From: Saccharopolyspora phatthalungensis
GTDB lineage: Bacteria > Actinomycetota > Actinomycetes > Mycobacteriales > Pseudonocardiaceae
NCBI RefSeq assembly: GCF_014203395.1
Contig: NZ_JACHIW010000003.1
Coordinates: forward strand, 206,887-270,886
DNA length: 64,000 bases
Direction of reading: 5' to 3'
Made by a program: the position numbers and the translations under genes
Notes under the pieces: generated by a model
Databases searched by the model: none
What the model was told of the DNA's origin: nothing
What the model saw: only the letters and a program-made list of their open reading frames with translations
Shown here: one piece after another, positions 36,424 through 56,524 of the stretch
Layout: the number at the start of each line of letters is the position of its first letter
Position numbering within the stretch: position 1 is the first letter of the stretch

Positions 36424-37845
36424 TTGCATCCGTGGAGTTGTGACACCTTCGTCGCGATGCCCGACGTGACACCGAATGGCCATGTGCTCGTCGGCAAGAA
36501 CAGCGACCGGCCGGTCTCCGACGCCCAACCGTTGTGCTTCTACCCTCAACGACGACCAACGGCCGGGGACAAGCTGGCGCTGGCCTATGTAGAGATCGAC
36601 GACGCCGCCTCCTATGCCCACGTGGGTGGGTCCCCGTACTGGTGCTGGGGACACGAGCTGGGCCTGAACGAATGGGGAGTCGTCGTCGGCAACGAGGCGC
36701 TGTTCACCCGCGACTGGGCCGCCGGGGTGGCGATGGACCGCGCCGGAGCGCCGGTGGACCCCGGGGTGCTCGGAATGGAACTGGTGCGCCTGGGGCTGGA
36801 GCGCGGACGAACCGCCGAGGAGGCGATGACCGTCATATGCGCGCTTGTCGAGCAGTACGGGCAGTGGGGGGCGGCGGTGCCTGGCAGCCCGTCCCGTTCC
36901 GGCGCCTACGACAACTCGTTCGTCATCGCCGACCCGCACGAGGCCTGGATCGTGGAGACCTCCGGCCGCCAGTGGGTCGCTCGCCGGGTCCGGGAGGGGA
37001 CCTGGGCGATCTCCAACCAGGCCACCATCCGGACGCAGTGGGACCGCGCCAGCGAGGATCTGGTGGCGCATGCGGTCGGCGCCGGCTGGTGGAATGCCGG
37101 GCAGGAAGGCGAGTTCGACTTCGCCCGCGCTTACACCGACCCGGGCACCCCGCTGCAGGTTTCGCACATCCGGCTGCAGCGGTCGCGGCAGTTGCTGCGG
37201 GAAATCTCGGCGAAGGGCGGGGTGGACGTCGAGGGGGCGAAACGGATTCTCCGTGACCACTACGAGGACACCTTCCTGGACGGGCCGTACTTCAACGCCG
37301 CCCTGCCGGACTTCCTCAGCCTGTGCATGCATTCCCATCCGTCGGGCTTTACCTGGGGCAATACGGCGAGTTCGGCCGTGTTCGTGCTGCCCGCCGGAGA
37401 TGAGCCGCTGCCGTATCTGTGGTGGACGCCCGTGACTCCGTGCACCGGTGTGTACCTGCCGGTGTTCGTGGGTGCGGGCCGGGTGCCCGCGGCTTTCGCC
37501 ACGGCCGGTTCGGCGGGTCGGCTGCCGCGTTGCCCCGTGGATGCCCCCGAGGACACGTTCGATGAGGGTTCGTACTGGTGGCGGTTCCGGCTGCTGCTCG
37601 ACCGCGTCAAAGGCGATGAATCTGGCGGGATGTTCGCCGAGCGGCAGCCGATCGTCCGCAGCGCGTTCGACGAGCTCGAACGTCGCTGGGCCAAGGAGCT
37701 TCCCCAAATTCAGGACGAAGCGCTCCGGGTGCGCCGCGATCGCGGGGATGCGGCGATGGCCGAGACACTGGCAGCTTTCACCGATTCTTGTGCCAGTCAG
37801 GCATGGCAGGCCGCCGAGGAGTTGATCGCCGGTTTCGGCGGCTGA
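36424..37845 (+). CDS. C69-family dipeptidase / secernin-like Ntn hydrolase
   Basis: A 473-residue Ntn-fold hydrolase of the C69/secernin group. The nucleophile would be Cys6 in HPWSCDTFVAMPDVT, freed by autoprocessing, and GHVLVGKNSDRP follows as usual for the family. The start is TTG 36424 because GGAGG lies 5 bases upstream and this places the Cys near the N-terminus; the frame is open to 36355. C69 enzymes cleave dipeptides or related amides, and secernins have unknown substrates. The palindrome at 36378-36393 lies in its promoter. The AbrB-fusion and permease genes follow in the same direction, suggesting hydrolysis of a compound imported by that permease. Confidence 0.85.
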   Translation: MHPWSCDTFVAMPDVTPNGHVLVGKNSDRPVSDAQPLCFYPQRRPTAGDKLALAYVEIDDAASYAHVGGSPYWCWGHELGLNEWGVVVGNEALFTRDWAAGVAMDRAGAPVDPGVLGMELVRLGLERGRTAEEAMTVICALVEQYGQWGAAVPGSPSRSGAYDNSFVIADPHEAWIVETSGRQWVARRVREGTWAISNQATIRTQWDRASEDLVAHAVGAGWWNAGQEGEFDFARAYTDPGTPLQVSHIRLQRSRQLLREISAKGGVDVEGAKRILRDHYEDTFLDGPYFNAALPDFLSLCMHSHPSGFTWGNTASSAVFVLPAGDEPLPYLWWTPVTPCTGVYLPVFVGAGRVPAAFATAGSAGRLPRCPVDAPEDTFDEGSYWWRFRLLLDRVKGDESGGMFAERQPIVRSAFDELERRWAKELPQIQDEALRVRRDRGDAAMAETLAAFTDSCASQAWQAAEELIAGFGG

Positions 37846-37899
37846 AACGCAGGACGTCGGATCGGCTCTTGACAGCGCGTCCCGCCGCATTCACCCTGT

Positions 37900-37938
37900 T
37901 TGAGATCTCAAGGTTGAGATCTCAGATCGAGATCTCAA
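37900..37938. promoter_or_regulatory. Three tandem GAGATCTC operators
   Basis: TTGAGATCTCAA (37900-37911), TTGAGATCTCAG (37914-37925) and TCGAGATCTCAA (37927-37938) stand in a row just before the AAGGAAAGG ribosome binding site of the AbrB-fusion gene. A TTGACA -35-like box lies at 37869-37874. The centres are 14 and 13 bases apart. The position fits autoregulation by repression. Confidence 0.78.
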
Positions 37939-37954
37939 GGAAAGGTCAGGACCC

Positions 37955-39439
37955 GTGGATCGCCCCGAGACCGCCTACATCAGAAGCAACGGCCAGGTAA
38001 CCCTGCCCATCCAGGTTCGCCGCGCCGCCGAGCTGCAGGAAGGCGACGTCGTTGAGGTCGCCCTGCAGAGCGACGGAACGATCCTGCTGCGTCCGATCGC
38101 CGTATTGGACCGCCGGCAAGCAGACCTACAGTTCCGGTTCGAGGACCAGCCGTCCGCCGAGCCGACCGAGGACGACATGCGCGACCGGGTCCGCGGTCTG
38201 CTCCGCCGTCGTCAGCTCCCCGTGACGACCGGCCGCAAGCTCGACGGTCTGGTCGAGCGCTATCAGCGCGGCGACCTCACCCGCAAGGCGTTCATCGGCG
38301 AGGCGATCATGCTCGGCCTGCCGGCCGCGTCCATCGCCTCGCTGTTCCCTGGAACGAACGAGCCGGCCGCGGAACCCGGTCCCACCCAATCCTCTGCGAC
38401 AAGCCGCGTCGCGGAGCCGGCCTCCGGCGGCAGGTGGTCCGGCGTTGTGCGGATCACGGAGGCGTTCCACTCGCTGCTGTACCTGCCGCTGTACATCGCA
38501 TACGACGTCGGCTTTTTCGAGGACGAAGGGCTGGATGTCGAGATCACCGCGGCCGGCGGCGGCACCGAGGCGTGGTCTGCGGTGGAAAGCGGTCTGGCGG
38601 ACTACTCAGTGCACGACCCGGTGTTCGTGATGCGCGCGCACGAGCAAGGCGTTGAAGACGCCGTCGTGGTGGGAACGCTCTGCAACGGACAGGCAATTCT
38701 CGCGCTCGCCGAGGATGCAGGCATAGAAGCCACAGACGATCCCCGGACATTCGTCACCGAGACGATCGTCGGCCGGACCGTCTCCACCCAGCCCCAGCCG
38801 GACTCGCAGTGGGCCCTGTTGCGATTCCTGCGATTCCTCTACGAAGCCGATCCGGAGCAGGCCCATCGCGTCCTCCAGGTGCCGATCGGCACGGAGCCCG
38901 AGCCGGTACTCGCGGGAAAGGCCGATATCTGCCTCGCGTTTCCCCCGCAGGCCGACATCGCCATCGCGGCCGGACTGCGTGAGGTCTTCGATTTCTCCCG
39001 GTTCTTCGGCCCCTACCTGCTTTCGGCGCTCGCCAGCCGCCGCGAGGTGATCCAGGCGGATCCCGACCGGCACGAAGCGGTGATCACCGCGTTGGAAAAG
39101 GCGTGCCAATACGCCCATGCGTTCCCTGCCGAGGCAGTGCGGGTCGCGCAGCGAGAGTTTCCCGACCTCGACGCCGACGCGATCGACCGCGCGACCCGGC
39201 GGTGTCTCCGGCGGAACTTCCTGCCCCGGCACCTGGCGGTGGACGGGGAAGCGTGGCAGGAAAACGGGGTCCTCAACAAGTTTGTGGGCACGATCCAGCA
39301 CTACCGGACCACGACTGAACTGGTCGACAACGAAATGGCGCTGAGGGCCTACCGGACCCTCGGCAACCTGCAGATGGTGTGGAACGAACCGCGTTCGATC
39401 ACGCGTGTTGTCGGTCCCACGAAAAACGTTGTCCGTTAG
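37955..39439 (+). CDS. AbrB-type DNA-binding domain fused to SsuA/THI5-like binding domain
   Basis: A 494-residue protein. Residues about 5-50 (AYIRSNGQVTLPIQVRRAAE, LQEGDVVEVALQSDGTILLR) are an AbrB/MazE/SpoVT swapped-hairpin DNA-binding domain. Residues about 60-155 form a charged helical linker. Residues about 160-480 are an NMT1/THI5/SsuA-type periplasmic-binding fold (RITEAFHSLLYLPLYIAYDV, GFFEDEGLDVEITAAGGGTE). There is no signal peptide or lipobox, so it is cytosolic. This looks like a one-component regulator that senses a small molecule, perhaps a pyrimidine- or amine-like ligand, through a domain normally used for ABC import. The GTG start follows three GAGATCTC palindromes, its likely operators. 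The NCS1 permease gene follows 64 bases later. Confidence 0.88.
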   Translation: MDRPETAYIRSNGQVTLPIQVRRAAELQEGDVVEVALQSDGTILLRPIAVLDRRQADLQFRFEDQPSAEPTEDDMRDRVRGLLRRRQLPVTTGRKLDGLVERYQRGDLTRKAFIGEAIMLGLPAASIASLFPGTNEPAAEPGPTQSSATSRVAEPASGGRWSGVVRITEAFHSLLYLPLYIAYDVGFFEDEGLDVEITAAGGGTEAWSAVESGLADYSVHDPVFVMRAHEQGVEDAVVVGTLCNGQAILALAEDAGIEATDDPRTFVTETIVGRTVSTQPQPDSQWALLRFLRFLYEADPEQAHRVLQVPIGTEPEPVLAGKADICLAFPPQADIAIAAGLREVFDFSRFFGPYLLSALASRREVIQADPDRHEAVITALEKACQYAHAFPAEAVRVAQREFPDLDADAIDRATRRCLRRNFLPRHLAVDGEAWQENGVLNKFVGTIQHYRTTTELVDNEMALRAYRTLGNLQMVWNEPRSITRVVGPTKNVVR

Positions 39440-39503
39440 CAACGAAGTCATCTTCGCACTTCGATGATCCCGCCCGTGGATCCGTCACAAGACAAGGTTC
39501 ATC

Positions 39504-40934
39504 ATGGGAATCCTTGAGAAGTTTCGTGGGCCAGCCACCTCCATCGACGACCAGATCGAGAGCTTCGCGATCGATCGAGTGCCCAGCGGCCAGCGATGGC
39601 CGATTCCGGCGATCAGCCTGGTGCTGCTCGGTAACGCCACGGCAATGTTCTTCTTCTCCTTCGGTGCCCAGCAGTCATTCCTGGTGGGCTGGCCGCGCAT
39701 GCTCGCGCCGATCGGCTACTTCTTCTTCGGTGCCGTGTTGATCGGCATGCTGACCATGCGGATGGCAAGCCGGGAAGGTCTCTCCCAGAACCTGCTCAGC
39801 CGCGGCCTTGGGTTCGGCAGCCACGGTTCGGCGGTGACCTCCTTCATCTATGCCGTCAACTACATCTATTACTTCCTTTTCGAGGGGACGATCGTTTCCC
39901 ACGCCATCGCGCACTACTTCGACGTGCCGATCAACTCGATCGGCGGCATCGGGATCTTCGCCGTCGTGGGATTGGTGACGCTTCTGCTCGTCTGGCGCGG
40001 AATGCACGCGATGTCGTTCCTACAGTCCTGGGGCTTTCCGCTGTTCTTGCTGCTGTTGGCCTGGGGCCTGTACAAGCTGGGTACCGAGCACACCGCTGCC
40101 GGTCCCGCTGACTGGCATGCGACGGCGCCGGTGGACTCTGCCGCGATGTGGACCGCGTTCAGCCTCGCCAACGGCCAGATGATCTTCCAGGGGCTGATGG
40201 CGACGGACTACGGCAGGTTCGCGGCCCGCGACATCCGATACCGCGGAACCGCGGGAATCATGCTGGGCGAGCTGATCCCGATGTTCGCCGTCATCTTCCT
40301 CGGCGCGTTCATCGGCTCCACGATTCTCGGAGGATTAACCGGACCGGACGGGCAGGTATTGGCGCAGGATCCCGGGTTCATGTTCGTCTATCTCATGGGC
40401 GGCGCCGGGGTCGTGTTCGCCATCGTCACGCAAATCCGCATCAACGTCATGAACCTGTATTCCGGGTCCATCGCGCTGTCCTCCGGATTCGATGTGGCAG
40501 CGAAATTCCGGCCGGGACGTCAGTGGTGGATGTTCCTGGTGCTGATATTGGGTGTGGTGTTCTATGCGTTCAATGTGATCAACCACCTGGACACGTTCCT
40601 CGCGATCACCGGCGTGCTCACCAATACCTGGGTGCTGATCATCCTGGCCGACTACTTCGTCTGCCGCCGCTGGCTGCGTCTTGGCCGCAGCGAAGACATC
40701 GAGTACCGCGAACACGAAGTGCGTGCCTGGAATCCGTGCGGCCTGAGCTCGCTCGGTATCGCCGTATTCGTCGGCGGCCTCGGTATCGTCGGCCTATACC
40801 CGGACTACTACGCCTCGTTCATCGCGATGGTGCTCGGCCCGCTCCTGCACATCGTGTTCACCGTCGCCACCAAGGGCCGTTGCTACCGGCCCGAAAACCG
40901 ACCCGGAGCCGAAGCATCGTCCCTGGTCAACTGA
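39504..40934 (+). CDS. NCS1-family purine/cytosine-type permease
   Basis: A 476-residue membrane protein with about 12 hydrophobic helices, of the nucleobase:cation symporter-1 family (CodB-like). The N-terminus (GPATSIDDQIESFAIDRVP) and the first helices (ISLVLLGNATAMFFFSFGAQ) match the family. NCS1 carriers import cytosine, purines, allantoin, hydantoins or thiamine-type compounds. It is downstream of the AbrB-fusion gene, probably in one transcript, and forms an uptake-sensing-hydrolysis set with the C69 enzyme. The substrate is not identifiable. Confidence 0.88.
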   Translation: MGILEKFRGPATSIDDQIESFAIDRVPSGQRWPIPAISLVLLGNATAMFFFSFGAQQSFLVGWPRMLAPIGYFFFGAVLIGMLTMRMASREGLSQNLLSRGLGFGSHGSAVTSFIYAVNYIYYFLFEGTIVSHAIAHYFDVPINSIGGIGIFAVVGLVTLLLVWRGMHAMSFLQSWGFPLFLLLLAWGLYKLGTEHTAAGPADWHATAPVDSAAMWTAFSLANGQMIFQGLMATDYGRFAARDIRYRGTAGIMLGELIPMFAVIFLGAFIGSTILGGLTGPDGQVLAQDPGFMFVYLMGGAGVVFAIVTQIRINVMNLYSGSIALSSGFDVAAKFRPGRQWWMFLVLILGVVFYAFNVINHLDTFLAITGVLTNTWVLIILADYFVCRRWLRLGRSEDIEYREHEVRAWNPCGLSSLGIAVFVGGLGIVGLYPDYYASFIAMVLGPLLHIVFTVATKGRCYRPENRPGAEASSLVN

Positions 40935-41108
40935 CCGCACGCACCCACTGACATGCTCCCCTTCGGCCGGCTCGGACCGCACGCCACCGCTGCGGGCACG
41001 AAGCCGTAGATCTGGACCGTCTCGCCGCGTGGCCAGACGAGATCAAGAAGGGAGTTACCTGGGACGACATCGTGGCCCCCTGTACCAACTCCCGGTGGCC
41101 TGTCGTTG
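40935..41108. other. Intergenic between the permease gene and the phosphotransferase remnant
   Basis: No gene is supported. A short coding-like stretch (AVDLDRLAAWPDEIKKGVTW) on the plus strand near 41010-41070 could be a relic, but no family is evident. Confidence 0.3.
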
Positions 41109-42004
41109 TTAGGAGGCAATCCAGTTCCAGGGCCGCGGGCCGTAGTGCCCGCGAAGGCAGTCGATGCGGTAGCGGGTTTCGGCTCCGATCCGGTCGCTTT
41201 GGTCTGCGCGGTTGGCGAGCCAACTGGTCATGCGGAGCTCACGAATGTCGCGTAGCAGCGCATATGACGGGCTGGCGAGGACGTCGAAGCACGTCGAAGC
41301 CGTAGGCGTCAGCGAACTACTGATATTCAGCTGGGCTGACCCAGCTGAAGCTGTCGTATTCGATCGCCACGAGTGTGAGATCCCATTCTAGCGGGCCTAT
41401 CGCGAAGCGTTCGAGGTCGAGCGCCAGGACGGTGCCGTCGTCGGTGGCAACGATGTTGTTATCGTGCGGGTCGCCGTGGACCACGGCCAGTCCGAGCATG
41501 AAAGTGGCCGTCTTCCACCGGGTTTTGAGATCGCCGAGGCGTTCATGCAGGAACTTCTTGTCGTCGGCCAGGATCCGGGCGGCGTCGATGCGCTCGGCGA
41601 CCCTTACGAAAGGTCGCAGCGCCGCAAGTAGGCCCTCCGCAGGTGGTGGCGTGCCGTGCAACTTGCGCAGGAACTGGCCGATTTCGGCTGGGGTTGCGGG
41701 CCGGTGTGGAGGCAGTTCGTGCCAGAAGGTCACCACGGTGTCGTTCAGCTCGACCGGTTCCTCGACGGGCCGCACCACCGGGATGTGGGCGCTGTGCAGC
41801 CACGATGACATGGCGACTTCCCGCAAGGCGGTATCGCGCTGACTTGCCGTTCGGGTCACACGGGCGACGAGTTGGTGTGGCAGCCGGAAGGTCGCTGTCG
41901 CCCAAGCTGAGAAGAACGGCGTCTGCACCGTCTATGCCCCTCTGGGCACAGGCCGCTTGCAGGGCCTGGGTCTCGGCTTGGGCACGGTCGTTCGGGGTGG
42001 TCAT
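41109..42004 (-). pseudogene. Decayed aminoglycoside/choline-kinase-type phosphotransferase
   Basis: An APH-fold kinase gene broken at three points. The N-terminus (MTTPNDRAQAETQALQAACA) starts at ATG 42004, then the frame shifts near 41915. The central frame keeps ATFRLPHQLVARVTR, the catalytic loop VVHGDPHDNNI and the metal Asp in LALDLERF, then meets a TAG at 41317-41319. Beyond it an exact 10-base tandem duplication (ACGTCGAAGC twice, 41281-41300) shifts the frame again. The C-terminus (LLRDIRELRMTSWLANRADQ and RYRIDCLRGHYGPRPWNWIA) ends at 41109. It follows the XRE-TPR gene, a common actinobacterial pairing. No kinase can be made. Confidence 0.75.
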
Positions 42005-42121
42005 GGTGTTAGCCCTGCATCGTCTTGGCGATCTGGTGACGGAGCTCGACTACGTCATCGAGCCGCGCATGGGGCTTGGTCGCGATGTGCAGGTCGCGGA
42101 GGTAGCTGCGGACACGGGGGC

Positions 42122-43453
42122 CTACGCGGAGTTTCGGAGGGATCGGGCCAGGCGGCCCTGCAGTTCTTTCGCGTCGGGCAGGTCTCGGTGTTTGACGAGC
42201 GCGCGCTGAATCCGGGCCAGGTCATCGCGCGCTCGTCGGGACGACAGCCGGTCGTCGGTGTTGATGGCTTGCCGGCCGTAGTCGATGCCTTGCTTGACAT
42301 CACCGCGGGTGAGTTCCAAGATCGAGAGTTTTCCCAGTACAAAGGCGCGTGCTCGAACGTTGTTGTGATCGTAGGCGGCCAGAGATCGGGCCAAGCGGTC
42401 GCGGGTAGCAGAGACGTGGTTGCCCGTGAGCGCGACGTCGAGGAGTGCATGCCCATTGTCCCCGTCCAGTTCGGCTTGGCTGAAGTACCGGATCCACGTG
42501 GGATCGTTGTCGGGTTCGCTGTCGCTGAAGTGATCTTCAGACCGGAGGACAGCACCATAGGCGTCGTCACCCTGTCCTTTGGCGGCGAGAGTTCGGGCGC
42601 GCACGACCGACAGCATGGCCTGTGCGGTCGGGGTAAGCCGGTCCTGGCGAACCTGAGCGAGCTCAATAAGCGTAAGAGCGTCTTCGACTGTGCCGATGTA
42701 GATGGCTTGGCGCGCCATATCGGAAAGCACGTTGGCGCGTAGGCCCCAGTCGCCAGCAATCTCAGCGCAGGCCAGGGCATCGTTGAAGTAACCGCGGGCT
42801 CGCGCATGTTGTCCAGCGTCGAAGGCACCCCAACCCGCGACGTTGGCCATGAACCCCACTGCTGAATGCAGGTCACGTATCGTTGTCCGGCTGCCGCGGG
42901 CCTGCAACAGGCTGGTCGCCCAGGCCAGGTGACCCGCGATGGCATCCATGCAGGCACCGCCGCCGCGCCGGTCCTGCCAGTCTCCGAAAAAATCGACCGA
43001 CTCAGCGACCTGCCGCACGTCATCTGTGCCCACCCGGGTAGGTGAGGGGCCCGCGACGGTGGCACGAACGGCCGCCTCAGCGACCGGGGCACTGAGCGTC
43101 ATTCCGGTTACTGATGCCGCGACCCCACGGAGAAATGCTTGGCGCTTCACGTCCTCACCCACCTCTGGCTCGTCTCTCCCGACGGTAGCGGTCTGACGCC
43201 GTGGTGGATAGAAACCGAGCGCGTCGTCGTCGGCTGCCCCGAGAGTGATCCGCAGTGCCTGACGAACGGCCCCGCGCGGCCACCGGACACGTCCACGTTC
43301 CAGCCTGGAGATGTAGTGGTCGGTCGCAGCGCCGGGCGTCCCTGTATCTCGCAAAACCTGTTCGTTGACCAGCTGTGCCAGGGCTTCTTGCGTGAGCCGA
43401 GCTTCTTCACGCGCTGCGGTCAGTTGCGTGTTGCGCTCATGGCACTGACTCAC
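42122..43453 (-). CDS. XRE-family regulator with TPR-like C-terminal domain
   Basis: A 443-residue cytosolic regulator. The XRE helix-turn-helix is at about 8-70 (LTQEALAQLVNEQVLRDTG, DHYISRLERGRVRWPRGAVR), followed by a long TPR-like helical region (about 130-440; AGQHARARGYFNDALACAEI). Proteins of this design occur widely in actinomycetes beside phosphotransferase or effector genes. The GTG at 43453 has AGAAGGGAA upstream, and a 22-base palindrome (43466-43487) overlaps this region. After the stop at 42122 another frame continues with RSYLRDLHIATKPHARLDDV and ends 4 bases before the kinase remnant, so the true C-terminus may have been frameshifted. Confidence 0.85.
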   Translation of the reverse strand: MSQCHERNTQLTAAREEARLTQEALAQLVNEQVLRDTGTPGAATDHYISRLERGRVRWPRGAVRQALRITLGAADDDALGFYPPRRQTATVGRDEPEVGEDVKRQAFLRGVAASVTGMTLSAPVAEAAVRATVAGPSPTRVGTDDVRQVAESVDFFGDWQDRRGGGACMDAIAGHLAWATSLLQARGSRTTIRDLHSAVGFMANVAGWGAFDAGQHARARGYFNDALACAEIAGDWGLRANVLSDMARQAIYIGTVEDALTLIELAQVRQDRLTPTAQAMLSVVRARTLAAKGQGDDAYGAVLRSEDHFSDSEPDNDPTWIRYFSQAELDGDNGHALLDVALTGNHVSATRDRLARSLAAYDHNNVRARAFVLGKLSILELTRGDVKQGIDYGRQAINTDDRLSSRRARDDLARIQRALVKHRDLPDAKELQGRLARSLRNSA

Positions 43454-43465
43454 GACTGTTCCCTT

Positions 43466-43487
43466 CTGTGATCACCGAGGATCACAG
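43466..43487. promoter_or_regulatory. Palindromic operator before the XRE gene
   Basis: CTGTGATC-ACCGAG-GATCACAG is a perfect 8-base-arm inverted repeat, 12 bases upstream of the XRE start and next to its ribosome binding site. It is well placed for autoregulation. Confidence 0.7.
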
Positions 43488-44110
43488 AGTAGCGGCGAAC
43501 AAATGTCCATGCGGCCACGAACGACATCTCGCAATACCAATCCGCCCAGTTGATTGCTCAGTTGTCTGCCCGGTCATCTGCCCTTCCGGCTCGTACGGAT
43601 TTGGACGACGCTCGGTGTCCAGTCCGTGAGCCCGCGCCCCCAGTAAGGACGTCTGTGCTTCCACCTTCCGTAGGCCGCCGCCGTAGCGCACCGGAGCCCT
43701 GATTGTTCGCGCCCAGGGATCCGTTGACCTCGATTCGCGTGTAGGCGGCGGTGTCGTGCACCGGCTGGAGGCGGTGTTCGACATGACGTTCGACGTGCTG
43801 GACATCAACCATCGCAGGCTGTCCTGGCCGGGCTTGGCCAGCGGATCCGTCCTGATGTTTCTGAATAGCTCCGGGGGATGATGCCAATGTTCCGTGACCG
43901 ATCTGGCGTGGTTCCGGGGAAATGGGGCCGGAGTGCACGCCGTGCAGTACTGGCTCCGCCTTGGTGCAGGAGACCGGCCGGACCGGGGGACGTGCCCCGC
44001 TGCTGCGCCCCGAAGGTGCCGGACGGGCGAGTCATGCCGCTGGCCGGGGTGGGGAACGTACTAGACGTTGCGGCCGGTGGTTGCCCTGTCGGTGGGTGGT
44101 GGTGGGCGGC
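43488..44110. other. Intergenic, coding-like but unassigned
   Basis: About 620 bases. Minus-strand frames contain short plausible stretches (MVDVQHVERHVEHRLQPVHD near 43760-43815), but no family or ribosome binding site supports a gene. It may hold decayed sequence. Confidence 0.3.
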
Positions 44111-44707
44111 ATGAGAGGGGTTGTTCTTGCCCGCCGCCGGGGCGCTACCTTGGCGCTCGGCGGTCCGCCGCAGGTCCATGCCTATCGTGTGCCCGGCGAT
44201 TCTGCTTCGACCGCGACGCGGGTCTTGAACGCCGGTGGGGGTGCTCCGAGCGAGATCGACCAAGCTTCGGGCGGCGATGATCCGGTCGTGTGGGTGGCCG
44301 TGTGCGGCGACCGGATCACACCGGACGATGCGGAGATTGTCGACCGTTTCACGGGCATGCCGTGCATTCTGTGCTTCATGAGTGCGGTACTCGCCAGCGA
44401 CGTGCCGTCGGTGAGCCGCGCGCAGGTCGAAGGCATGCCTTCGGCAGGGCAGGCACCCGCGCAACCATCGACGCAAGACCTCGGGGTCGCTGAGGTGAGA
44501 CGAACGATCCAGTTTGCGCCCTCCTGGCGGGAACGCGTCGTTCATCTCGCGTACTCCGGTACGACGCAAGCGGATTACGAGGGCGGAAAGGTCGTGCTCG
44601 GATTCTGTGGCCAGATCGGTTGGGGGCCCAACGAGCGCCCGCCGGAAGGGTGGCAGTTGTGCGAGGAGTGTTACGCGATCGCGAATGACAGGAATGGGGA
44701 ATCGTAG
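44111..44707 (+). CDS. Unknown protein with two zinc-ribbon-like cysteine sets
   Basis: A 198-residue protein. The first half has VAVCGDR followed about 25 residues later by MPCILC. The second half has VLGFCGQIGW followed by WQLCEECYAIANDR. Each set resembles half of a small zinc-binding fold. I do not recognise a named family, although similar short FCG...LCxxC proteins are common near actinobacterial mobile elements. The ATG at 44111 has only a weak GGTGGGCGG site; the frame is open upstream to 43922, but those residues look random. The next gene starts 3 bases after the stop. Confidence 0.55.
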   Translation: MRGVVLARRRGATLALGGPPQVHAYRVPGDSASTATRVLNAGGGAPSEIDQASGGDDPVVWVAVCGDRITPDDAEIVDRFTGMPCILCFMSAVLASDVPSVSRAQVEGMPSAGQAPAQPSTQDLGVAEVRRTIQFAPSWRERVVHLAYSGTTQADYEGGKVVLGFCGQIGWGPNERPPEGWQLCEECYAIANDRNGES

Positions 44708-44709
44708 AC

Positions 44710-44997
44710 ATGGTAGGGAAACATCACGGGACGGGAATCATCGCTGGCGGTGTCTTGTGGACGGGTGAGCTCTCCGAAGAACCCGGCCGGGACTGGTTCA
44801 CGCCCACCGTCATCGGGCCCGACGGTCCGGCACGGCGGACGCAGGACGTCGACCTCGACGCGGCAAGCGGGGGAACGGGGGAGCGGTGGCTGGCCGCGCA
44901 GCAGGGTTGGCGATTTCGCGCGAAATTGACGGCCTGGGTGCGGAGTTGGCGGCGATTTCGCGCGAAATCAGCCGTCACCCGCTGCCGGCGGCGGTGA
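44710..44997 (+). CDS. Small unknown protein
   Basis: A 95-residue frame starting 3 bases after the zinc-ribbon-like gene: MVGKHHGTGIIAGGVLWTGE, then WFTPTVIGPDGPARRTQDVD. The N-terminal 65 residues look like protein. The C-terminal 30 are encoded by two copies of a palindrome-containing DNA element (TTTCGCGCGAAA) and read WRFRAK twice, so the natural gene may have been extended by that repeat. No function is assigned. Confidence 0.4.
   Translation: MVGKHHGTGIIAGGVLWTGELSEEPGRDWFTPTVIGPDGPARRTQDVDLDAASGGTGERWLAAQQGWRFRAKLTAWVRSWRRFRAKSAVTRCRRR
44903..44968. repeat. Paired TTTCGCGCGAAA elements beyond the 3' end of giant gene B
   Basis: Perfect 12-base palindromes at 44914-44925 and 44956-44967, centres 42 bases apart. 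The first has the same 11-base left flank (AGGGTTGGCG plus one base) as the copy at 56070-56081 upstream of gene B, in the same orientation. Confidence 0.6.
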
Positions 44998-45001
44998 CCC
45001 G

Positions 45002-55918
<10,917 letters not shown>

Positions 55919-56524
55919 GCAAAAGCACCCATCCGTCTCGCATTCGGACTAGCCCAAAATGATCATAGCGCCAGCACCACAAGGCCGATCAAGCCGTTGG
56001 ACCAAACGGTGCGCCCGCACCTATGCAACTGTGCCCGTTCCCATCAAACCTGCGACGAAGGGTTGGCGGTTTCGCGCGAAATGGCGTTTCCCGGGGCAAC
56101 CCGGACAGTGCGGCGGGTTGCCCTCCCGGCGTGATCTATACCTCAACCAAGGTTTCTGGGCGAAGCATGAGTGTACCGGGAGTGCGTGGCTCGGTCGCCC
56201 GGATCGCGGCGAGGATGCTCGACTGCGCATTGCTGAGGATGTTGTCGGCGTCGGCGATCCTGCCCTCGGCAAGCGCGCTTACCGAATCCAGGCGACGAAA
56301 GCTGGGAAATCACCGCGGTTCCCACTGAACCTTTCCAGGTAAGCAGTGTCGCTCTGGGTAGTCGTCGTGGCTGCGGCTGGTGCCGGTGGCGTGAGATGTC
56401 CACGTTGTTGGGCTGCAAAGCAAAAGGGCGAGACCTGGTATAAATGACCCTTCCACAGATCAACTTCACGGGAGTTCCGCGCCTGATGAGTGTGACATTC
56501 ACCCCGGTCTGCACCTCTGGCCCG
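55919..56524. other. Divergent B / C intergenic region, left part
   Basis: This region contains the gene B promoter, one TTTCGCGCGAAA palindrome (56070-56081), and a minus-strand coding-like fragment at about 56152-56308 (DSVSALAEGRIADADNILSN, then QSSILAAIRATEPRTPGTL) that is cut by an upstream stop and belongs to no family I recognise. Confidence 0.4.

Noticed and set aside
43805..44569. A 254-codon minus-strand frame
   Set aside because: It opposes the frame with two zinc-ribbon-like cysteine sets and is Arg/His/Pro-rich without any motif.
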